Assembly (NCBI GenBank): GCA_965249835.1
Contig: CBDFMY010000003.1
Span: forward strand, 1,847,895-1,911,894
Length of the DNA stretch: 64,000 nucleotides
Reading direction: 5' to 3'
From: JAHRAW01 sp965249835
Lineage (GTDB): Bacteria > Pseudomonadota > Gammaproteobacteria > Arenicellales > Poriferihabitantaceae
Of this stretch, positions 33,472 to 42,600 are shown piece by piece (positions within the stretch are counted from its first letter, which is position 1; every line of letters begins with the position of its first letter). Made by a program: the position numbers and the translations under genes. The notes beneath the pieces were generated by a model that worked only from the letters and a program-made list of their open reading frames with translations, ran no database searches and was not told the DNA's origin.

Positions 33472-34704
33472 TCATTCTGCTGCCGGCGATGCTTTTTGCA
33501 CATGCTCGCGTTGTTTATCGAGTACATAAGTTATCAGACTCGGGATGCCTGGTTCGTATAAATCTGTACCAGGCGGAGCCCAGACAAACTCATGGCGAAT
33601 AAGCGTAAATAGATGATCATTGGCCAAATCTCTCGCAATAGGATCGTCAGAAAAATTATCTACGATAATATCTATGAGTGTATCCTTTGTGATTGTTTCC
33701 GTTTGTTGGAATAATGTTGCTATAGCAACAGAAACGGGCAATAGTTTCTTTTTTTCTAATGTGTCTCTGCGTTCTTTATAAAAGGTTATCCTGTGACTTT
33801 CAATCACTAGCTTTGCTTCAACAACTCCTTCAGAAGTCAGTTTTTGCAGTTCTTTTTGCTTTGCCAGATCCCAAAGGGCCTCGCCCCAAAGTTGAATGAA
33901 ATACGGATAATGCTGGCTGTCTTCCACTACATGTTCCAAAGCATCGGCGTCCACTGTTATGCCGTCTTCCTGCAACGGCTTTACCATGGCGTCCGCAGTG
34001 GCCTGCGCATCTAATCGTGCAATGCCCATTTTCTCGGAGCGGCCAACAAAACTAGCCCCTACTGTGGTCAAGAAATGTGATAAACCGGGAGTGCCCGCGA
34101 GAACCAGCAAAAAAGGTGCTTCCTCTCGTATCTCTTGACTCAGGTTTAGCAAACTACGACACAGACCCGGTTCCATGGTATGTGCTTCATCCACCAGAGC
34201 CACCAAGGGATTTTTTTTGCATTGAGAAATCAAAGCGTTTAATAAAACGCCATCAGTAGGCTCTTTTTCCTTCCATGTCTTAGCAATAAACGCCTCAGCC
34301 GAAACTATATCAGCAGCAGACGCCCCGGCCTTAACACCTGCTGTTGTTTCGCCACCCAATACCTTTTCTGCCAAAGTTGCCTCAGACAATAAAAACGTCC
34401 ACATTTTTGCTGGCGTTGCTAATTTATTAGCGGTGGTCGAACATGTGCATACCTGATTGCTTTTCATATGAAAAATTTGTGGTTTTTTATATCCCCTAAT
34501 TTCATCTTTTAACCAATGCAATAACACGGTTTTGCCCATGCCCCTGGGCCCATACATAACCATGTCGGCGGCAGGCGGCCTTCCGGCAGATATTTCTGCC
34601 AATATTTTTCTAAGCCGACCCTGCTCGCTTTCCCGACCGGCCAGATAAGGCGGGGTTGCTCCGCTACCGGGCCTAAACGGATTCAAACCTTCCATCTGTG
34701 TCAT
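33472..34704 (-). CDS. AAA ATPase of the NPFxPGxG...PPYLAGRE family, copy 2
   Basis: A 410-residue paralogue from ATG 34,704 (a TTG two codons upstream is less likely). GLNPFRPGSGATPPYLAGRE, Walker A GPRGMGKT (52-59), Walker B VALVDEAHTM, and LLVLAGTPGLSHFL. It has an insert near 105-135 (KVLGGETTAGVKAGASA) that copy 1 lacks and copy 3 shares. Its central 750 bases are almost identical to copy 3 while both ends differ, a sign of gene conversion. Upstream is the AGTATACT promoter block. Role unknown. Confidence 0.8.
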   Translation of the reverse strand: MTQMEGLNPFRPGSGATPPYLAGRESEQGRLRKILAEISAGRPPAADMVMYGPRGMGKTVLLHWLKDEIRGYKKPQIFHMKSNQVCTCSTTANKLATPAKMWTFLLSEATLAEKVLGGETTAGVKAGASAADIVSAEAFIAKTWKEKEPTDGVLLNALISQCKKNPLVALVDEAHTMEPGLCRSLLNLSQEIREEAPFLLVLAGTPGLSHFLTTVGASFVGRSEKMGIARLDAQATADAMVKPLQEDGITVDADALEHVVEDSQHYPYFIQLWGEALWDLAKQKELQKLTSEGVVEAKLVIESHRITFYKERRDTLEKKKLLPVSVAIATLFQQTETITKDTLIDIIVDNFSDDPIARDLANDHLFTLIRHEFVWAPPGTDLYEPGIPSLITYVLDKQREHVQKASPAAE

Positions 34705-34760
34705 AACCAACGCCTCATTCGCTATTTAATGGGTTATCAGAACAACCAACTAACTCTTGC

Positions 34761-34800
34761 AGTATACTCTTTTTTTTTATGGAATTTCGGCGATTTTTGC
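34761..34800 (-). promoter_or_regulatory. Promoter block shared by ATPase copies 2 and 3
   Basis: About 40 bases nearly identical to 36,176-36,215: on the - strand GCGCAAAAATCGCCGAAATT, then an A-rich run and AGTATACT. TATACT is a likely -10. It lies 57 bases before the ATG of copy 2. Copy 1 lacks it. Confidence 0.55.
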
Positions 34801-34881
34801 GCCTACCGGCGAGAATGACGAATGATAGGTAACAAGTGAATCGAGAGGACAAAAGCGCGTTGAGAAGCCAAAGCAACCGAG

Positions 34882-34903
34882 AAAAAGTCCGGCGGAGCCG
34901 GAC
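34882..34903 (-). terminator. Terminator directly after ATPase copy 3
   Basis: Two bases past the stop: - strand stem GTCCGGC / GCCGGAC followed by five T, supplied by the dispersed repeat. Confidence 0.75.
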
Positions 34904-34905
34904 TA

Positions 34906-36120
34906 TTAATTTTGTATATGTTCTCGTTGTTTATCGAGTACATATCTCATCAAACTCGGAATGCCCGCCTCATATAAATCAATCTGCGGCGGTTTCCAAA
35001 TGAAATCATGTCGAATAAACGTCCGCAGATGTTCGTTCACTGGCAGTGTAGTAAGTGAATCGGCAGGTAAATTATCTGCAATGACCTTCTTCAGCACATC
35101 CCTCGTAGTTGTTTCCGTGTCTTGAAATACTTTTGCAATAGCAATAGCCGCTGGCAACAGTCCAAGGTCGTCTAATTTATCTTTGCGTTCTCCATAAAAG
35201 TTTATGCGGCGATTATCAACTCTTGTCTTTGCCGCCGTGACTTCCTGAGAAGTCAATTTTTGCAGTTCTTTTTCCTTTGCCAAGTCCCAAAGGGCCTCGC
35301 CCCAAAGTTGAATGAAATACGGATAATGCTGGCTGTCTTCCACCACATATTCCAAAGCATCGGCGTCCACTGTTATGCCGTGTTCATTAAGCGGTTTTAC
35401 GATGGCGTCCGCAGTAGCCTGCGCATCTAATCGTGCAATGCCCATTTTCGTGGAACGTTCAACAAAACTAGCGCCCACTGTGGTCAATAAATGTGCCAAG
35501 CCAGGAGTGCCGGCGAGAACCAGTAAAAAAGGTGCTTCCTCTCGTATCTCCTGACTCAGGTTTAGCAAACTACGACACAGACCCGGTTCCATGGTATGTG
35601 CTTCATCCACCAGAGCCACCAAGGGATTTTTTTTGCATTGAGAAATCAAAGCGTTTAATAAAACGCCATCAGTAGGCTCTTTTTCCTTCCATGTCTTAGC
35701 AATAAACGCCTCAGCCGAAACTATGTCAGTAGCAGACGCCCCGGCCTTGACACCTGCTGTTGTTGCGCCACCCAATACCTTTTCTGCCAAAGTTGCCTCA
35801 GACAATAAAAACGTCCACATTTTTGCTGGTGTTGCTAATTTATTAGCGGTGGTCGAACATGCGCGTACCGAATTTCTTTTTTTATAAAAATGTATCAGCT
35901 TTTTATTTCCCCCAATTTCCACTTTTAACCAACGCAATAACACGGTTTTGCCCATACCCCTGGGCCCATACATAACCATGTCGGCGGCAGGCGAATCCCC
36001 ATCAGCCATATCTGCTAATATCTCTCTAAGCCGATTCTGCTCATTTTCCCGACCGGCCAGATAAGGCGGGCTTTTCCCGCTACCCGGTGTAAACGGATTT
36101 CGTGTTCTTGTAGGTGTCAT
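34906..36120 (-). CDS. AAA ATPase of the NPFxPGxG...PPYLAGRE family, copy 3
   Basis: A 404-residue paralogue. ATG 36,120 is chosen because GAGGAGG lies six bases upstream; an in-frame ATG at 36,141 would add seven residues. TRNPFTPGSGKSPPYLAGRE, Walker A GPRGMGKT, Walker B VALVDEAHTM, C-terminus SLMRYVLDKQREHIQN. Centre almost identical to copy 2. The stub at 31,041 carries the same 3' end. First gene of the leftward ATPase series, with its own promoter block at 36,176-36,215. Function unknown. Confidence 0.8.
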   Translation of the reverse strand: MTPTRTRNPFTPGSGKSPPYLAGRENEQNRLREILADMADGDSPAADMVMYGPRGMGKTVLLRWLKVEIGGNKKLIHFYKKRNSVRACSTTANKLATPAKMWTFLLSEATLAEKVLGGATTAGVKAGASATDIVSAEAFIAKTWKEKEPTDGVLLNALISQCKKNPLVALVDEAHTMEPGLCRSLLNLSQEIREEAPFLLVLAGTPGLAHLLTTVGASFVERSTKMGIARLDAQATADAIVKPLNEHGITVDADALEYVVEDSQHYPYFIQLWGEALWDLAKEKELQKLTSQEVTAAKTRVDNRRINFYGERKDKLDDLGLLPAAIAIAKVFQDTETTTRDVLKKVIADNLPADSLTTLPVNEHLRTFIRHDFIWKPPQIDLYEAGIPSLMRYVLDKQREHIQN

Positions 36121-36175
36121 GATGGCCTCCTCATTCGCCATCCAATGCTCAATCGAGCAACTGGCTCTTCTGCAT

Positions 36176-36215
36176 AGTATACTCTATTTTTATGGAATTT
36201 CGGCGATTTTTTGCG
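36176..36215 (-). promoter_or_regulatory. Promoter block upstream of ATPase copy 3
   Basis: Second copy of the AGTATACT / AAATTCC / GCCGAAATT block, 55 bases before the start codon. Followed further right by dispersed repeat (36,216-36,330). Confidence 0.55.
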
Positions 36216-36330
36216 CGTAGCGTGACTCGTTTGCGGCGAAGCCGCGGGAATGAGGAGTTCGGCTTTGCCGAACGGTTTAATGACTGGATTGCCCGGAACA
36301 AGCCGGGCAATGACGGTCCCACCCCCTTGC
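36216..36330. repeat. Dispersed repeat between the ATPase array and the giant gene
   Basis: Holds GTAGCGTGACTCG, TTCGGCTTTGCCGAACGG, GACTGGATTGCCCGG and a short CCGGGCAATGACGG end. No gene seen. Confidence 0.7.
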
Positions 36331-36360
36331 TTTTTCCTAAATTTTCCATAATATCCTCCC

Positions 36361-36387
36361 TTGACACTATCCGCATGTTCCTATAGT
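36361..36387 (+). promoter_or_regulatory. Possible sigma70 promoter P1 of the giant gene
   Basis: Perfect TTGACA (36,361-36,366) and TATAGT (36,382-36,387) separated by 15 bases, which is shorter than optimal. Confidence 0.4.
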
Positions 36388-36416
36388 TTGTCGCAAACAC
36401 GGTGCGGAATCAAAAT

Positions 36417-36467
36417 TCAACACAAAACTTGAAATTATCAACACAAACCTTGAAATTTTTGTATAAT
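36417..36467 (+). promoter_or_regulatory. Tandem 21-bp operator-like repeat abutting a TATAAT box (promoter P2)
   Basis: Bases 36,417-36,437 and 36,438-36,458 are direct repeats of 21 bp differing at two positions (core TCAACACAAA.CTTGAAATT). Four bases later comes TATAAT (36,462-36,467). Two helical turns per repeat and placement over the -35 region are what one expects of an activator or repressor site. No good -35 hexamer at 17 bases is present, which favours an activator. Confidence 0.55.
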
Positions 36468-36524
36468 ACGACGCTGGTCGCGCATATTCCGTAATTCAAC
36501 TTGTCCGGTTAAAGGTAATACCCA

Positions 36525-36629
36525 ATGAGCAGAATCCTAATCAAATCGCCCCCCCCCCCCCCCCTTATTTCTCGCATCTCGCGGGGCAGGGGGTCATCTC
36601 ATGAAGCAGTGGAGCAACCCAATGACTAA
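36525..36629 (+). CDS. Leader ORF containing the poly-C tract
   Basis: A 34-codon ORF from ATG 36,525 with AAAGG nine bases upstream. It encodes MSRILIKS, a run of Pro from the C tract, then LISRISRG, and at the present 16 C it ends at TAA 36,627-36,629, overlapping the giant gene start out of frame. With 17 C it would stop at TGA overlapping the giant gene ATG (ATGA); with 15 or 18 C it would be fused in frame to the giant protein. The function proposed is control of the downstream gene; this is inference. Confidence 0.45.
   Translation: MSRILIKSPPPPPLISRISRGRGSSHEAVEQPND
36549..36564 (+). repeat. Homopolymeric tract of 16 C
   Basis: Sixteen C in a row, 36 bases before the giant gene ATG and inside the leader ORF. 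Tracts of this length slip readily during replication and are the classic basis of phase variation. Confidence 0.9.
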
Positions 36630-39600
36630 TTTCCTTTCGCGTAGCAGCCGGCTCATCTCGCGGGCGTTCATCGCCCCGCGTAGGCTTCCCAGACTAACCA
36701 GGCCATCCCGGCTCATCTCGCGGGCGTTTATCGCCGGCGTCCTTCTGTTGTGCCTGGCCGCGCAGGCGCAGGCGCAGGGTCAACTTGCGTTTACCGAGGA
36801 CGGACAACCCGCGCTCACCAGCGATGGCGAGAGCGAGGGCGAGACGGTGGGTAGCGTAACCTACGCCAACGCAGGCGACACCCTGACCCTTGCCTTCACG
36901 CTCAATCAGGCATTGGCAAGCCCCCCGGAAGTGACCATCGCCGGGCAGGCTGTCACGGCGGCAAAAGGCACTGGCAATGATTACACCGCGACCTACACGG
37001 TGGGCGCGGCGGATGTTGCGGCGGCAAGCGACGGCGTGCCGGTGGTATATGACATTGGCGCAATGGTAGCCGCCAGCAATTCCGCCCTTACCCTTAACCC
37101 GCCCGCGGCTACCGAAAGCGGGCATCTAATTGATGTGGTCGCGCCAACGGTTGAGTCCTTTGTTGCCGTCGATCCCACAGTCAGCGTGATTGATGCGCGG
37201 CAGAATTACGTCATTGACTTCTCCGAGCCGGTGACTGGCTCTTTTGATAAGACCGACATCACCGCCATGGGTGCCGTTGTGCATCGCGTTACCCCGAGCC
37301 CCAGAACATTCGACCGCTCCTATACCATCAACCTCACCGCGAAAGCGGCAGACTTCACCCTGACCCTTGGCGCAAATCAGGTTGCCGACCTGGCCGGCAA
37401 CACCGGTCCCGGCGTGGATGCGGTCGCAACCGGCACCGCCATCGCCGCGTCCGCGGATGCGTCTCTGAACACCTTGTCGCCTGTGGAAGGCGGCCCTTTG
37501 CTCCCCGCCTTCGTGCCTATCCTCCATGATTACAAAATGAGCGTCGCGAATGAAGTGGCAAGCATTAGGTTTGTGCTTGAGACGGCTCAACCCGCCGCGC
37601 GCGCGACTGTGGGCAAGTCGGGCTTGGACCCGGTCGCGCTTGCCAACAATCTAATCTCCGCTGGGATTGACCTGGAGGTGGGTGAAAACGACCCCATCGA
37701 GATCATCGTTACCGCCTCGAACGGCAGCGACACCCAAACCTACCGCGTCGTCGTCACCCGTGCACCGGCAACATTGGCAGGAGTCATTACCAGTCTGGTC
37801 GTCAATACGCGGACGACGCCCGGCAGTACCACCCTGACCTGGGATGCCTACAAATACACTGTTGGCGATACCGAGATGACCTACGACGGGGTATATGTCA
37901 TTGAAAGTGCCACCAACGAAACAAATGAAGCGGTTCTGGCGGCCGATCCCGATCCCGATCCCTCGCCATATACTTGGAGCGATGCTGAAACCACTGCCGC
38001 CGGTGCCATTACCCATACCTGGAATGCCGGCAGTATACCTAAAGTCCATAGAGTCAGAATTGACGACCCGGCTGACGCTACCGGCGACACCAAAATATAC
38101 AGCGCCTTCCGGCCGGGCGCCGGGTGGTTTGCGCTAACCAGTAGCGGCAGCACCGAGCCGGCGAATCCGAAGTATGCCTACGATGTGGCGGCAACGGGTG
38201 CCACCACCATAGACTTCCGATACATCCCGCCTGGTGTTATCAACCAGCCTAATTCCGACGACATCATCGCGGCTTCCCATGTTGCCGCGTCCGGTGTCGT
38301 GACCTCATTGGCTGGCGCCGCCACCGACAACAACGGCACGGTGAGGGTGCGCTCAACCGACCGACTATACCGACAATCTCTGAGCAATCCGAGCAGGATA
38401 AACCTCTACCGATGTCACGCGCACGGCGATATAACCGAAACCGACGGAACAATAGTGCGTCAAGTCACCTACACCCCGCCTGCCGCCGGCACCGAAGACA
38501 CCTTTGATGTGCAGGTGCAGAAGGTCTTTCTCCAACTCAGGCCGGAAACCAGAGTAGCCCAGCCAGGTCAGGCCCTTAGGGTGAACTGTTACCCTGACGG
38601 CGAGCCGCAGCCGCGAACCATCACCCTGACCCGCCCGGCCAACCTGCCGCCGACTGCCACACATCCCTACAGCGACACATTGGAAAGACCAGCCGGCAAT
38701 CTCGTCACTCTGCAAGGCAGCGGCGCTGACCCGGAAGGTAACGCACTGACCACGCTGGCTTGGTCACAAGCAGATTGCGGCGCGGTGGCGGTTGGCGAAG
38801 CGGGTTGCCCTGCGGTTACTCTGGAGAATACTCGCACTGACGGCGGCACCGGCAACCAGGTCACTGCCACTTTCACGGCGCCGGCTACCGCCGCTACCTT
38901 GACCTTTACCCTGACCGCGACCGATGACCGCGCAGCGACCGATACCGCACAGGTGACCGTCAAGGTGACCAACGCCCGCCTGAGCGGTGTGGTGTTCACG
39001 CCGGCACTTGACGCCCCGGGCCTGTCCCCCTCATTCAGACCCGAATTATTCAAATACAACGGCTCGGTGGCGAGCGATGTGGCAAGTATCACGGTCACGC
39101 CGACTGCGCGTGACGCCGCGGCAATCATTGAAGTGAATGGAGTGGCGGTTGCCAGTGGCGCAGCCAGTCAGTCGATTGCTCTGGCGCCGAACCTAAACAC
39201 GATTACCATTGTTACGCTAACCGCCGATGCAGCCACCGAAACCTATGCCTTCACAATCATCCGTAGCGTCGTGCGCTCCGCTAATGCGGACCTGGGCGGT
39301 GTGAGCATAAGGGATAACAGCGGCAACGAGGTCGCGCTGAATGAAACCATCACATCCGCGGTAACCACCTATAGCGCGACTGTGGCGTTTGAAGCGACCG
39401 ACTTCACGCTCACGGCGACGCCTGCTGATAATGCGGCTAATGCGGATGTTGACGGGCTCGGTACGCCTTCCGAGAATTTTGGTTTTAGCGGCGACACGAG
39501 ATCGATTGATGTTGATATTGAAGCCGAGGACGGCACCTTGAAAAGCTACATCATCGACGTCAACCGCGCAACGGCGGAGACACCCGCGGCACCGACCATC

Positions 39601-42600
39601 GCCCTGGCTGAGGACACCGGTGCTGAAGACAGCGATGGCGTCACCCGCAATGGCATGGTGAATGTGACTCTGGCGAGTGGTTTCGGCGCGGAGCGGGGCG
39701 AAGATCCGCCTGATTTGTGGGAGTTCTCCACTGCCAGCGCCACGGATTACACCCGCGGCGACAACCCTGCTACCGGCACCGCCGCCAGTTTTGATTTGAG
39801 CGGCTTGGGCTTGGCCGATGCCACCTATCAGTTGCGCGTCCGCCAGCGCGTCAATAATGTATTGTCCGGTGTCGCACTTTTGCAAGTAACGCTGGACACC
39901 ACCGCGCCGACCGTGGACTTCGGCGACATTGCCGAAGGCGTGGCTGACATGTCACAAGAACACATCATCACCTTCTCCGAGCCGGTGAGCGATTTGGCGG
40001 TGGATGATTTCTCCACTTCCACCAAGGTCACGGTGAATAGCATAGTCGTGGTCGACAGGTTCGCCCGCGCCGCCTACACCATTGATTTCACCCCGAGCGC
40101 GGCCGCCTTCCGCCTGACCCTTGCCGCGGACAGCGTGATGGACCTGGCCGGCAACACCGCTCCCGCGAACGCGGTGACGGCGACCCCGCCGTCGACCAAA
40201 CCGGTTGTTACGGTTACGCCGGCATCGCCGATAACATTTGCCGAGAATGCCACGGGCACTGTGGCGACTTTCACTGCGGCCGCGACTAGTGGCAGGATGA
40301 TTACCGGTTACGCCCTCGGCGGGACCGATGCGGATGACTTCGCCATCACTAACGCCGGCGTCTTGACCTTCTTTGCCACGCCGGACTATGAGGCAGCGAC
40401 CGACGCCAACACCGACAACGATTATGCAATCACCATCACCGCCACCGACGACGCGAGCGAGTCCAGCGACGAGATTGCGGTCACGGTGACGGTTACCAAT
40501 GTGGATGAATTCGGCGCGGTCACCCTCGTTGGCACGCCGCCTCAGGTTGAGCGGGTATTGACCGCCACAGTAACCGACCCGGATGGCGCGGTTACCGATG
40601 CAGTGTATACATGGTCAAGCGCGACCCCCCCAAGCGTCAGCCACGAAACCGTGCTCAGCAAAGGAAGCAGCCCGGACTACACGCCGACGGAAGATGATAT
40701 CGGCAAGACTCTGTTTGTCGTCGTCGACTATACCGACCCGCAGGGCCCCGGGAAATTCGCCCTCCACGTCCCGACCGCCGCGGTGATTGCCGTGCCCAAC
40801 ACCGAGCCGGTGATTACCAGAACCGATGGCGATGATGCGATAACGGTTGACGAGAATGTTGCGGCGGTGCATACCTACGCCGCGACCGATGCCGATGCCG
40901 ATGCCGCGGATACCGACATCACCTGGTCAGTCGGTGGCACGGATTCGAGTTTCTTCACGATTGATTCCACAAGCGGCGTATTGACCTTCAACGCACCGCT
41001 GCCGAACTATGAAGTGCCGACCGATGACGGTGGCAACCGTGTTTATGACATCATCATTACCGCCACCGATGGCGATAGTGGGGCAAGCGAATTGGCAGTA
41101 GCGGTAACGGTTACCGATGTGGAAGAGACGGGCGCGGTCACCATCACCGGCATCGCTCGGGTTACCGAGGCATTGATCGCCCAGGTCACCGACCCGGATT
41201 CTGTCAGCGCGAGCAACCCGTCTGGCGATATTAACCGTAACATTGAAAGTTTTTGGGAACGTGCGCCGTCCGGCACCCTTGCCGACTCCGCCGCCTGGGA
41301 AGCCATCAGCGGCTCCGAAGCCACAACCTACAGGCCGGTGGGAGATGATGTCGGCAATATCCTTCGAATCATTGTCAGTTATGACGACAGACGGGGTTCC
41401 TCTAAAGAAGCCACCAGCGCATCGACCGCAGTGGTTACGGCGGCAGAGGACACCACGCCGCCAGTGCTTACCCTGGTCAGTGTTGTCGCCCCCGACGGTG
41501 TAGAGGTAGGGGGCGATGTTATGCGCTGGCTGAATGAAGGCGATGTGGTCACGATAACCCTGCAGTCAACCGAACCACTGACATCTCTTACGCGCGCCGC
41601 CAGAATCGTCCACTCCGGCGATAATCAGCTGGTTAGAACGGGTCTGGTGCCCACCGCCAACGCCAACGAATATTCGGTGACCTTTACGGTGCCTGATGTT
41701 AATACGGGCGGACTCCCCATAGCCCTAACGATTACCGGTGCCGAAGATGCCGCTGGCAACGAGGCTGTGTTGACTTCTACTCCTCTGAACATAGGGAGCA
41801 TTGATACCCAAGCGCCGGGGACGACGTTGGTGGGAGATGCTGTCATTACCCTTACCCACGGCGAAACTTACAACGACCAGAGCATACTCATAGAGGGCAA
41901 ACGCCCAAGTCAGGTTCGCCGCGACAACACTCTGGTGACGACCTTTACCCGTGACGGCATAACGTTGGACGTGGACGCAGTGGACACCAACACCGCCGGC
42001 ACCTACATCATCACCTACACGGTAACCGACCGTGCCGGCAATGTCGCTGACCCGCTGACCCGCACCGTCACCGTTGGCGAACCGACCACGAGCGTAGCCC
42101 TTGCCATTAGCGCAGGACCCGCGCTCACCAGCGATAACGCCGTCAATAGTGGTTACGCCAGAGGCGGCGACACCCTGACCCTGACCTTCACGCTCAATCA
42201 GGCATTGGCAAGCCCCCCGGAAGTGACCATCGCCGGGCAGACCGCCACGGTGGAAAACACGGGCAATGATTACACCGCAACCTACGAGGTGGTCGCGGAT
42301 GATGTTACCGACGGCGCGGTGATGTATGACATTGGCGCAATGGTAGCCGCCGGTGATGACACCAATGCCCTTGACCCGACTGCTGTTACCAGTGCGATTA
42401 CAATGGATGTAACCGCGCCGACCGTGACCCTCGGCGCCATTGCCGCAGGTGTGGTTGGCACGGCGCAGGATCACGCCATCACCTTCTCCGAGGAGGTGAC
42501 CGGTTTGGCAGCGAGTGATTTCAGCGCCGACGAGGGTGTCGATGTGGTGGTGAGCGGTGACGGCAATGCCTACACCCTCGCCCTCACCCCGACCGATGAG

